Source: Maribacter caenipelagi (GTDB lineage Bacteria > Bacteroidota > Bacteroidia > Flavobacteriales > Flavobacteriaceae). From it: DNA of 64,000 bases. The notes under the pieces were generated by a model. The model ran no database searches and was not told the DNA's origin. It saw only the letters and a program-made list of their open reading frames with translations. Position 1 is the first letter of the stretch. Every line of letters begins with the position of its first letter. Both the position numbers and the translations under genes were made by a program. The stretch is taken from the NCBI RefSeq assembly GCF_004364175.1, contig NZ_SNZW01000013.1, forward strand, positions 124,001 through 188,000, read 5' to 3'. This document shows, one piece after another, positions 8,704 to 15,741 of the stretch.

Positions 8704-9789
8704 ATGAAAGTACTATTAAGAATGTTTTTGGTGACATTGCTATTTGTGACCACACAGATAAACGCCCAAGAAGATAAAAATCCCAATGTGTTTTTAATTA
8801 CGTTGGATGGCGTGCGCTGGCAAGATGTATTCACAGGTATGGATACTGACCTATTGAATAGTGAATTCACACAAAATAAAGATTTGCTGATCCAAAAATT
8901 TGTGGGTAAATCAACCGAAGAAAATAGGGAAATGGTCATGCCTTTTTTTTGGAATACCATTGCTAAAGAAGGACAATTGTATGGTAATAGAAATAAAGGG
9001 AGCAAGGTAGATTTGACCAATAAAATGCTGTTTTCCTACCCTGGGTACAATGAGATTTTAACGGGTAAGGCAGATGACGTCCATATTGATAGTAACGATA
9101 AAAATTATAATAAGAACGTAACGGTTTTAGAATTGGCAAACAGCCAAGATGAATATAAGGACAAAGTAGCGGCCTTCGCTAGTTGGGATGTGTTTCCGTA
9201 CATCATCAACGACAAAAGAAGCGGTATACCTGTTAATGCGGGCTATATGAACGCAATTGGAGATCTGAACGAAAAAGAACAATTTTTAAATGAGATTCAA
9301 GAGGAGGCTCCCGTAATTTGGGAAAGTGTGCGCTTAGATGTTTTTACGCATCATTATGCAAAAGAATACGTAAAAAAGAACCATCCGAAAGTGGTGTACA
9401 TCTCTTATGGTGAAACAGATGATTTTGCACATGGCGGTCAGTTTGATTTTTATATGAAATCATTGCACAATACCGATGCTTTAATAGCAGATTTGTGGGA
9501 TTATGTACAAAATGATGCATTTTACAAAGACAATACCTATTTCATAATCACTACAGATCATGGTAGGGGAAATGGTGTTCAAGAAGATTCTAAATGGACA
9601 AGTCATGGTACAGATGTAAAAGGAGCCGAGCACACTTGGATCGCTATTTTGGGACCAAAGGTAAACCCTGTTGGAGAAGTGGGCAATGGTCAACTATTTG
9701 CAAATCAGATAGCACCAACGTTAGCTAAAATATTAAGCTTAAAATCGGATGATAAGTCAATGTCGGCAAAGCCCATAAACTTAAAATAA
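8704..9789 (+). CDS. Alkaline-phosphatase-superfamily hydrolase (secreted), last gene of the SusCD operon
   Basis: ATG 8704 is preferred over an in-frame TTG at 8698 because it starts the signal peptide directly (VLLRMFLVTLLFVTTQINAQ). The 361-residue protein carries the superfamily core: VFLITLDGVRWQDVFTG (metal Asp), FSYPGYNEILTG (nucleophile loop, with Ser where nucleotide pyrophosphatases have Thr), SYGETDDFAHGG and ITTDHGRGNG with a distal WTSHG. It is shorter and lacks the extra domains of the first phosphatase of the operon. It probably releases phosphate or cleaves a phosphonate or phosphodiester in the periplasm. A terminator-like hairpin follows at 9872, which ends the operon. Confidence 0.88.
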   Translation: MKVLLRMFLVTLLFVTTQINAQEDKNPNVFLITLDGVRWQDVFTGMDTDLLNSEFTQNKDLLIQKFVGKSTEENREMVMPFFWNTIAKEGQLYGNRNKGSKVDLTNKMLFSYPGYNEILTGKADDVHIDSNDKNYNKNVTVLELANSQDEYKDKVAAFASWDVFPYIINDKRSGIPVNAGYMNAIGDLNEKEQFLNEIQEEAPVIWESVRLDVFTHHYAKEYVKKNHPKVVYISYGETDDFAHGGQFDFYMKSLHNTDALIADLWDYVQNDAFYKDNTYFIITTDHGRGNGVQEDSKWTSHGTDVKGAEHTWIAILGPKVNPVGEVGNGQLFANQIAPTLAKILSLKSDDKSMSAKPINLK

Positions 9790-9871
9790 CATTGACAATT
9801 TCTTTAAATAAAAGATAGTATTAATCGCCATTTTTACGGTGAGTTTAGAATAATTTAGAGTTGTTAAAAAG

Positions 9872-9905
9872 CCAATGCCAATTAATTTTGGTGTTGGTTT
9901 TTTTG
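9872..9905 (+). terminator. Probable rho-independent terminator of the SusCD operon
   Basis: A 10-bp stem (CCAATGCCAA paired with TTGGTGTTGG, two G-U pairs) with a short AT loop is followed by a run of seven T. It lies 82 bases after the last stop of the operon. Confidence 0.7.
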
Positions 9906-10258
9906 TAACTAATTAAAAATTAAAAGGGCGGTTATTGAGATTATAACAGCCTTTTAATATTATCGTCAATGAATCATTCTAAGATAAAACCTAAAAAATA
10001 TGATGTAGTTCTATTTTTGCATAATTCTTATTTTATGGTCATTTTTTTATTATTTAATCGGTTGTGTATTGTTTCGTACTTTTATTATAAACTTTCTACT
10101 GCATATTTTAAGTAATTGCTAGCCAAATTCTTTGGTATTCCTATTGTGTATTGCATTTTGTATAGAAATCATTAGTTATTTACAAAATATAGTTGTAAGT
10201 TAAATCCTGTTAATTTAAGCTTTAAATTTCCCCCTGGGATTAACAAATATTATTAGCT
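9906..10258. other. AT-rich intergenic region between the operon terminator and the receiver gene
   Basis: No convincing gene. A second imperfect inverted repeat lies at about 9922-9956 (AAAAGGGCGGTTAT against ATAACAGCCTTTT), possibly a second terminator. The last 200 bases are very AT-rich and presumably hold the promoter of the receiver gene at 10259. Confidence 0.4.
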
Positions 10259-10663
10259 ATGAATATAGATACTGTTTGTATTATTGATGACGACCCGATT
10301 TGCGTTTATGGGACTAAAATTCTTTTAAACCATAACAATTTTATAAGTGCTAATATTTTAATTTATGAAGATGGAGCAGAGGCGTTGATAAATTTAACAT
10401 CGCAATTAGATAAGGGTCAGCCAATGCCAGATATTATTTTGTTAGATTTGAATATGCCTGTTATGAACGGTTGGGAATTTTTGGACAAGTTTCACGAATT
10501 AACTTTAGCTAATAAACCGCGAGTATTTATTGTAAGTTCACATTTTAATAAAACAGAGATTGAAAAAGGAAAAAGTTATTCTTTAGTACGTGATTTTATT
10601 TCGAAACCTTTAATTGCTAAAAATTTGAATGATATTATTGCTATGAGTAAGATAGCGGTGTAA
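10259..10663 (+). CDS. Stand-alone response-regulator receiver domain (CheY-like)
   Basis: A 134-residue single-domain receiver: acidic pocket IIDDD (residues 8-12), phosphorylatable Asp63 in LLDLNMPVMNGWEF, the VSS switch serine and the FISKPL lysine. No output domain is present. Such proteins relay phosphate or bind partner proteins. No kinase gene is adjacent; the nearest ones, about 10 kb away inside the island, are LytS-type with their own regulators, so the partner is unknown. It is separated from the SusCD operon by a terminator and lies just outside the proposed island boundary. Confidence 0.9.
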   Translation: MNIDTVCIIDDDPICVYGTKILLNHNNFISANILIYEDGAEALINLTSQLDKGQPMPDIILLDLNMPVMNGWEFLDKFHELTLANKPRVFIVSSHFNKTEIEKGKSYSLVRDFISKPLIAKNLNDIIAMSKIAV

Positions 10664-10803
10664 ACTTTTTCGTTCACTAAAAGTGAAAATAATAGAAAAG
10701 ATGGTTTTTACTAATGGAGCTAGATTATTACCTAACTGTCTTCCCAACTAGCTCCAGTTCTGTAAATGCAGCTGGCTGTCAAAAAAACCAAACACTTTAA
10801 AAT
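10664..10803. repeat. Inverted repeat between receiver gene and terminator
   Basis: TGGAGCTAG at 10715-10723 is perfectly repeated in inverse orientation (CTAGCTCCA) at 10748-10756, with a 24-base loop. No T-run follows, so its role (mRNA end structure or binding site) is open. Confidence 0.5.
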
Positions 10804-10840
10804 AAAAAAGTCCGACAAGTTTACTTGTCGGACTTTTTTT
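10804..10840. terminator. Strong bidirectional terminator
   Basis: A perfect stem AAAAAAGTCCGACAAGT against ACTTGTCGGACTTTTTTT with a two-base loop. It can end transcription from the receiver gene on the plus strand. On the minus strand it would lie just downstream of the tmRNA-3'-end-like copy at 10872, as expected if tmRNA once ended there. Confidence 0.9.
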
Positions 10841-10871
10841 GTTCTAAAGCGCAAATGAGTTGCGCTTAATT

Positions 10872-10885
10872 GTGGAGCCGGAGGG
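10872..10885 (-). repeat. 14-bp copy of the tmRNA 3' end: candidate island attachment site (left)
   Basis: GTGGAGCCGGAGGG is identical to bases 42658-42671, the acceptor-stem/T-arm end of the tmRNA gene, in the same orientation. Beyond the 14 bases the T-arm match becomes imperfect (TCTAGAACC against ATTCGAACC). Duplication of the 3' end of an RNA gene is the classic footprint of tyrosine-recombinase integration. No integrase gene is present in the interval. Confidence 0.6.
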
Positions 10886-10944
10886 TCTAGAACCTTTTTC
10901 CTTAAACGCCTATGCATAGGGGTTTAAAGAGCTTATAGTTTTTA

Positions 10945-10960
10945 TACTCACCGAATAGGT
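10945..10960 (+). repeat. 16-bp direct repeat near the left island end
   Basis: TACTCACCGAATAGGT occurs again at 42537-42552 near the right island end. Here it contains the perfect small palindrome TCACC-GAATA-GGTGA (10948-10962). It could be a recombinase or regulator binding site belonging to the element. Confidence 0.5.
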
Positions 10961-11467
10961 GACTTTTTAACAACCCGAACAGATTTTTCGCTGTAAATAA
11001 TTAAAAATTTAGGCTAGATGTGCTTCTACCCCAAATAAACTATTGATGCATTTTGGCACTAAAAAATTATAAGAGTTGACAGTAATTGGTTATGAAATCT
11101 ACCATTCACCATCTTTTTATTTTAGAGGAAAATGCAGTAATTAATCAAACTGCACTTAAATAGATTACTCATCTCTGCCCAGTAGAACGTTAGGGTTATA
11201 ATATTTTGAATTTTCACAAACAGTTTGAGTCCCGTAAAAGGTCAATTAACGAAACTACTAAAAGAGACCATGAACAGGACAGCCTCTAAAAAGGTATTTT
11301 ATATTTTAGAAATGGTACTGTAATTCGGCCCTATTTTGGAACTTTCCCTATTTCCTAAATCAGTATCACCAGATGGGGGGCTTTATAGGGTTATTTGTAT
11401 GAAATAGTACTAATTGTACTATACTGTTGTGGCAATAAAGCACTACAAAAAATAGGGGTTTAACATA
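10961..11467. other. Gene-free stretch at the left end of the island
   Basis: No supported gene in about 500 bases. Stops are dense in all frames; only a 23-codon frame at 11092 is seen and is not supported. It may be decayed mobile-element sequence, since this is where an integrase would be expected. Confidence 0.4.
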
Positions 11468-13519
11468 TTAAATGAGTTCGTTGTCCTCTAAAGTCTTTTT
11501 GAGCTTAGAATGATTCTCCCAGAACCTGTCTTTTATTTTTTGCATGATGGCCTCAAAATCGGGATGACTTTTTAAAGGTTTAATCAAAGGTTCATCTTCA
11601 ATTAATAAAAACCAATACAGATAATTCTCTGTTTCGGAAAATATTCTAAGCTGTTCGATAGCCTCATTGATTTTTCCTTCATAAGCGTATTTCCAAACCA
11701 GATTCACACTTCTATAAATGGATTGATCATTTTTACAGTACTCTGAGAAATCGTTAAATAGTTTCTCAGCTTTAGTATCTAAACCCATTTTCTTATAGAC
11801 CAGTGCAATTTTGACGTTTTCCTGTAGATAAATATCCAGTCCCTTTGCTTCCCTGGTTTCGACAAATTTTTTAAAATAGAAATAGGCACTGTCATAATTT
11901 TCCTCGATGTAGTACAACTTCCCTATGTCCTGTAAAATATCGAGCCTAGTCGTATCCTTATTCCATTCCTCAATCAGCAAATTCCTGATACGCTCAATAT
12001 TACCATCCTTGGCGAACAGAATAAATGCCTTTAGGTGCGGAGCAAAATAGTTTTCAGCGTTATAATCCAACGACTTATTGATATATTTTAAGGCTTCATC
12101 TGCAAATCCTGATGACACTAGCGCATTACTTAGCTGTAAATAAGTATAGCTCTGAGTGAAGGAATCACTCGCTACATTTAGCTGGACCCCTTTTAATGCG
12201 TACTCTAGGTACTTGTTGGTATTGGGAACCATGTGAGAATAAAATTCCGCAAGCATTTGCACCGCCAAAGATGAATTAGGGTTGTACTCCAGTGCCTTGT
12301 TAAGATGGGGCAAGGCCAATTTGTACTCCTTTGTTTGTATGTAGTAAAATGCCTTGGCGACTAGGCTTTCGGCAGATTTTGAATCATAAAGTAAGGCCTT
12401 ATCCGCAAAGCTATTAATCTTTTCGGTGTATTGCTTTTCGAGTTGGGACATTTCGAGCAGATAGTATGAAATAGCGATGTTGGCATAGGCCAAGGCAAAC
12501 TCCGGATCCTGCTCTATAGCTTTTTCAAATAATGAAATGGCCTTTTCCAAACCTTCATTAGTGCGCGAATAATAAGGATCCAATGCTTGTAGGTAGTAGT
12601 CATAGGCCAATAGATTGTCAGTTGGTTTTTTTTCAATTTGCTCCAATTCGGCCGGTGTTACGACGGCTGCAATGGCATCCGCGATTTTTTTGGCCACATC
12701 GTTTTGTAAAGCAAAGATGTCTACTACTTCCCGATTGTATTGTTCCAACCAAATTGGGGTGTCCGATGAAGCTTCGATCAATTGAATATTGAGTAACACC
12801 TGATTTCCGATTCGTTGGCCACTACCTTCTACCAAGTAGTTCACATCAAGTTCTTCGGCAATCTCTGGAATGCCCTTCTCGGTTTTTCTGTACTTCTCTA
12901 CCGAGGTTCTACTGATGACCCGCAAGTCTTCAATTTTCTGAAGGTTGTTTAATGCAGATTCCATCAACCCGTTTACAAAATAAAGATTGGTGGAATCGCT
13001 GCTCTCATTTTTAAAGGGCAATACTGCGATGGATTTTTCAATTTCCAATTGATGAACCTTATCGTTTTTACTAAAAATTAAAAAGGAAACAACCAGAAGT
13101 ATAACGGATGTTACAGCAATAAGCGGCAATTTGTAAAGCTTCAAATAGTTTGGCTTAACCTGTTCGATTTCTACTTGTACATCACTTTTTCCAACTTCGC
13201 CAGGGGAATATCCGTACTGTTCACGAAAGCATTTAATGAAATAGGAAGTGCTTCCAAAACCTACTTGATATGAAATTTCCGAAACCGTTGAAGCATCTTC
13301 CTTTAACAGATTCATTGCTTCTTTAAGACGGACTTGACGTATAAACTGGCTTGCAGAAAGCTGTGTCTGTTTCTTGATCTTCCGGAGCAAGTTGGATCGG
13401 CTCATGTGCGTAGCTTCCGCAAGTTCGGACACCCCAAATTGATCGTTGGCCAAATTCTCCAGAATTATGGCTTCCGCTTGTTCGATAAAGGTTGGTTTTT
13501 TGGGCGATGGATTTGACAT
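11468..13519 (-). CDS. Membrane-anchored AraC-family regulator with TolB/FlgO-like and TPR sensor region
   Basis: A 683-residue protein starting at ATG 13519. Residues 10-115 form an AraC-type double helix-turn-helix (FGVSELAEATHMSRSNLLRKI and VSEISYQVGFGSTSYFIKCF, ending EQYGYSPGE). A membrane segment lies near residues 130-150 (LPLIAVTSVILLVVSFLIFS). Residues 160-285 resemble the TolB-N/FlgO domain of adenylate-cyclase-like proteins (SIAVLPFKNESSD, LVEGSGQRIGNQVLLNIQLI). The rest is TPR repeats (FALAYANIAISYYLLE and others). The N-terminal DNA-binding domain would be cytosolic and the TPR part periplasmic. It is divergent from the peptide cluster at 13756, whose promoter carries two 20-nt-spaced repeats, a normal AraC-type target layout. 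It is probably the local regulator. Confidence 0.9.
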   Translation of the reverse strand: MSNPSPKKPTFIEQAEAIILENLANDQFGVSELAEATHMSRSNLLRKIKKQTQLSASQFIRQVRLKEAMNLLKEDASTVSEISYQVGFGSTSYFIKCFREQYGYSPGEVGKSDVQVEIEQVKPNYLKLYKLPLIAVTSVILLVVSFLIFSKNDKVHQLEIEKSIAVLPFKNESSDSTNLYFVNGLMESALNNLQKIEDLRVISRTSVEKYRKTEKGIPEIAEELDVNYLVEGSGQRIGNQVLLNIQLIEASSDTPIWLEQYNREVVDIFALQNDVAKKIADAIAAVVTPAELEQIEKKPTDNLLAYDYYLQALDPYYSRTNEGLEKAISLFEKAIEQDPEFALAYANIAISYYLLEMSQLEKQYTEKINSFADKALLYDSKSAESLVAKAFYYIQTKEYKLALPHLNKALEYNPNSSLAVQMLAEFYSHMVPNTNKYLEYALKGVQLNVASDSFTQSYTYLQLSNALVSSGFADEALKYINKSLDYNAENYFAPHLKAFILFAKDGNIERIRNLLIEEWNKDTTRLDILQDIGKLYYIEENYDSAYFYFKKFVETREAKGLDIYLQENVKIALVYKKMGLDTKAEKLFNDFSEYCKNDQSIYRSVNLVWKYAYEGKINEAIEQLRIFSETENYLYWFLLIEDEPLIKPLKSHPDFEAIMQKIKDRFWENHSKLKKTLEDNELI

Positions 13520-13607
13520 GTTGTTTTTTGCTGGCTCTAAATTAGGGAAAATCTAGAGAATTATGCGTTAACCCTGCAGTCATTGATTTACCGGATAAAG
13601 CATCGTT

Positions 13608-13716
13608 TGCATCATAAGTTACATCGTTGCGCCATAATTTTTATGGTCTCCTGAAACTTTACATAGCTCTCCGCATAGCTCATACGGGTTGCTTCAAGTT
13701 CGATGGCATCTTTGTA
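13608..13716 (+). promoter_or_regulatory. Promoter of the small-peptide cluster with two direct repeats (candidate AraC-type operator)
   Basis: Direct repeats TGCATCATAAGTT (13608) and TGCGCCATAATTT (13628) are spaced exactly 20 nt, about two helical turns. The -7-like ATCTTTGTA follows at 13708, 100 nt after the first repeat, with TTGCTTC upstream of it. The same arrangement with identical 20- and 100-nt spacings occurs at 30846-30954. The divergent AraC-family gene begins at 13519. Confidence 0.65.
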
Positions 13717-13755
13717 CCAACAAAAGTCATAACAAAACAATTTAAAATAATAATT

Positions 13756-13869
13756 ATGAAAACATCAATCATAAGAACAGCAACGGAATCAAGAACAGGA
13801 CAGTATTTCTCATCCTTTAGTAGCAGCAAAAGGGCGCAGTGGGCACAATACAGAAACTTCAGCAGATAA
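13756..13869 (+). CDS. Small peptide 1 of a tandem family (37 aa)
   Basis: ATG 13756 to TAA 13869 gives 37 residues beginning MKTSIIRTATESRTGQ, with SSSKRAQWAQ in the middle and RNFSR at the end. It is nearly identical in length and pattern to the next reading frame and shares with a third one the skeleton T-E-x-R ... S-K-R-x-x-W ... R. The peptide is basic, has no cysteine and shows no signal peptide or membrane segment. Conservation across three tandem copies separated by different spacer DNA is the main evidence that it is translated. The function is unknown. It is the first gene after the AraC-type promoter, 40 bases past the -7 element. Confidence 0.65.
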   Translation: MKTSIIRTATESRTGQYFSSFSSSKRAQWAQYRNFSR

Positions 13870-13914
13870 TCTGAATCAAAAAAAAAGTAAACAATCTATA
13901 AAAACAAATAAAGC

Positions 13915-14028
13915 ATGAAAGCATCAATCACAAGAACCGCAACGGAATTTAGAACAGGCCAGTACTTCTCATCTTTCAGCAACAGCAAGAGAACCCAATG
14001 GGCGCAGCCCCGGAATTTTAACCGCTAA
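13915..14028 (+). CDS. Small peptide 2 of a tandem family (37 aa)
   Basis: ATG 13915 to TAA 14028, 37 residues, 45 bases after peptide 1. It begins MKASITRTATEFRTGQ, continues with SNSKRTQWAQ and ends RNFNR. About 29 of 37 residues match peptide 1, and several third-codon differences are synonymous (for example TCC/TCT and CAG/CAA), which suggests selection on the protein. No homologue is recognised. It could be a secreted or signalling peptide, a modified-peptide precursor or a small regulator; none of these is shown by the sequence. Confidence 0.65.
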   Translation: MKASITRTATEFRTGQYFSSFSNSKRTQWAQPRNFNR

Positions 14029-14066
14029 TCACGGTCAATAAGAATTTATCAAAAAACAATACAGTT

Positions 14067-14189
14067 ATGAGAACAATCATCAATCACTCACCAACGGAAT
14101 CTAGAAGGCTCACCTTTCTTACCCATGTAAAGGATAGCAAGAGAATCCATTGGTCAAATTCCAGACCTTACCTTCATTTAGAAGCCTAG
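14067..14189 (+). CDS. Small peptide 3 of a tandem family (40 aa, divergent)
   Basis: ATG 14067 to TAG 14189, 40 residues, 38 bases after peptide 2. It begins MRTIINHSPTESRR, has VKDSKRIHWS and ends HLEA. It keeps the TESR, SKR and W-x-x-x-R positions of peptides 1 and 2, but the middle (TFLTH) and the C-terminus differ. This is a more diverged member of the same family. The spacing pattern of one short gene every 150 bases suggests an expanding tandem array. Confidence 0.55.
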   Translation: MRTIINHSPTESRRLTFLTHVKDSKRIHWSNSRPYLHLEA

Positions 14190-14275
14190 TTTGTTGGTTT
14201 GGAAAAAGGGTTAGGCTCTAATCAAAGTCTATCCCTTACCATAACAAAATTATAACAATAATTAAAAATGTAATT

Positions 14276-14323
14276 ATGAAATCGAAGATTCACGAATACC
14301 TATTAAAATTAAATAACAAAGAC
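14276..14323 (+). repeat. Duplicated 48-bp leader encoding MKSKIHEYLLKLNN, copy 1
   Basis: This segment and 15073-15120 differ at one synonymous third position within the first 14 codons (TCG/TCA) and at the last two codons. In both places it is in frame with the following gene, whose natural signal peptide starts at the ATG immediately after. It may be a short in-frame N-terminal extension, an upstream leader peptide or a recently copied 5' region. Confidence 0.7.
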
Positions 14324-14932
14324 ATGAGTAAAACAATCAAAAAACAAGCTAAGTTAAAAGTGGCGTGTGCTGCCTTTACTTTAATATCTGCACTAGCATT
14401 TGCACAAAATAATTCTAACACTCTAAACATCTTTAACCGAGATGGTTTTATGTTCGAATTTGGTCTAGGTGGTGGTATAATCAGTATAGAAGATAGTGCT
14501 GGAACCCAAAGTTTTGATGATACCCAAGGCGGTGGCACTTTTCCTGAATTAAAGTTTGGCTATATGCTAAACAACCGTTTAGCCGTTACCGTTTCTGCAC
14601 CTGGAATGATTTACACGCTTAATGATAACGACAGGCACTTTGGAGGCATTATACCTTCTGTTCAATACTGGGTAAAAGACCGGTGGTGGATACATGGTGG
14701 TGCCGGTTTAGCCTTAGATGGCCCTGCCTTATATGATATTGAAGATAACATAAATGACGATTGGAATACGGGTTTAGCTGTTATGGCGAGCACGGGTTAC
14801 GAAGTGTACAGAAAAAACAAATTTGCCTTAAACGTCCAATCCAAATTACTCCTGGGTGGTGTAAAGCTAGATAATAATAATGACAGAGAGGTGGTGCAAT
14901 TTAGTTTAGGAATTGGCTTTAGCTGGTTTTAA
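14324..14932 (+). CDS. Secreted outer-membrane-barrel-like protein, paralogue of the protein at 31400
   Basis: Start chosen at ATG 14324 (202 residues) because it gives a regular signal peptide (KKQAKLKVACAAFTLISALAFAQ). An in-frame ATG at 14276 adds 16 residues from a duplicated leader. The mature part is glycine- and aromatic-rich with alternating strands (FMFEFGLGGGIISIED, LKFGYMLNNRLAVTVSAPG, VQYWVKDRWWIHGGAGLALDGP, FALNVQSKLLLGG) and ends FSLGIGFSWF, as expected for a small 8-strand outer-membrane barrel. The gene at 31400 encodes a close paralogue. Both copies lie downstream of the same two-repeat promoter type, so they are probably co-regulated. The function is unknown. Confidence 0.85.
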   Translation: MSKTIKKQAKLKVACAAFTLISALAFAQNNSNTLNIFNRDGFMFEFGLGGGIISIEDSAGTQSFDDTQGGGTFPELKFGYMLNNRLAVTVSAPGMIYTLNDNDRHFGGIIPSVQYWVKDRWWIHGGAGLALDGPALYDIEDNINDDWNTGLAVMASTGYEVYRKNKFALNVQSKLLLGGVKLDNNNDREVVQFSLGIGFSWF

Positions 14933-15072
14933 TCATTTGCACCGCCAAAGGGTATAATACCCCAAGGCTTGCCTCGAAATTAAAAGTCCGTTTCCTACGA
15001 ATGCATTGCGGGCTTGCCCCGAGGTCGTTTACTAAAGAAAAAATAATAGCAATAATCAAAAAAAAGATAATC

Positions 15073-15120
15073 ATGAAATCAAAGATTCACGAATACCTAT
15101 TAAAATTAAATAACATAATC
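15073..15120 (+). repeat. Duplicated 48-bp leader encoding MKSKIHEYLLKLNN, copy 2
   Basis: Second copy of the leader at 14276, again in frame with the following gene. Between the two copies lies a short GC-richer spacer (14940-15040) with two similar segments (GGCTTGCCTCG and GGCTTGCCCCG), of the kind seen in dispersed intergenic repeats of flavobacteria. Confidence 0.65.
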
Positions 15121-15723
15121 ATGAATAAACCATTTAGAATTATCACATTAAGAACCTTGGGATACATGTCATTAGGTCTTCTTTTACTTACGACCGCATG
15201 TGGTCAAACAAGCAGTAAATCAAAAACCGAAGTAACCACCAGTACCGAAACCAAGTCGGTAGTTGATGCACCAGAAATGGATATTCAAACAGCGATACTA
15301 TCGGACAATCTTGAAGCTGTTAAACAGCATATTTCGGCAGGAACAGATTTGAACAAAAAAGACCCTATGACCGGGGCCACACCACTAATCACTGCCGCGA
15401 GCTTTGGAAAGCATAAAATTGCGCAAGCCCTTATTGATGCCGGTGCGGATTTATCGGCTAAAAATAACGATGGTGCAACAGCTTTGCATACGGCCGCATT
15501 CTTTTGTAGAGTCGAAGTCGTACAGACGCTTATTGATGCCAAAGCCGATAAGTCCGCTAAAAACAACTTTGGTATGACACCAAGGGAAAGTGTAATAGGG
15601 CCATTTGGAGAAATAAAACCCATTTATGAAATGCTACAGCAACAATTAGGGCCGATAGGTTTGAAAATTGAGTTGACCGAAATCGAAAAAACCCGTCCGG
15701 TCATAGCAATGATGTTGCAATAA
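15121..15723 (+). CDS. Ankyrin-repeat lipoprotein
   Basis: ATG 15121 gives a 200-residue lipoprotein (signal ending LLLLTTAC, then GQTSS). Longer in-frame starts at 15001 and 15073 exist; the latter would add the duplicated leader. After a Ser/Thr/Lys linker come three to four ankyrin repeats (ATPLITAASFGKHKIAQALIDAGAD, ATALHTAAFFCRVEVVQTLIDAKAD). Ankyrin proteins bind other proteins; anchored in an envelope membrane it could be an interaction or immunity-type factor. It follows the barrel-like gene and probably belongs to the same transcript as the small peptides. Confidence 0.88.
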   Translation: MNKPFRIITLRTLGYMSLGLLLLTTACGQTSSKSKTEVTTSTETKSVVDAPEMDIQTAILSDNLEAVKQHISAGTDLNKKDPMTGATPLITAASFGKHKIAQALIDAGADLSAKNNDGATALHTAAFFCRVEVVQTLIDAKADKSAKNNFGMTPRESVIGPFGEIKPIYEMLQQQLGPIGLKIELTEIEKTRPVIAMMLQ

Positions 15724-15741
15724 TCGATTTTAAAATTAAAC

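Noticed and set aside
10872-10940. Possible complete tRNA or second tmRNA at the left boundary
   Set aside because: Only the acceptor and part of the T-arm match; the T-loop is degenerate (TTCTAGA) and no D-arm, anticodon arm or tag frame is found.
11092-11163. 23-codon frame in the gene-free left end of the island
   Set aside because: No conservation, no leader motif and no similarity to the peptide family.
13627-13755. N-terminal extension of the first small peptide frame up to ATG 13627
   Set aside because: The extension crosses the second operator repeat and the -7 element and has no counterpart in the two sister peptides; ATG 13756 is the natural start.
12254-14950. 17-bp repeat CATTTGCACCGCCAAAG at 12254 and 14934
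   Set aside because: A single 17-mer match in 64 kb is not far from chance expectation; one copy lies inside a coding region and no other feature supports it.
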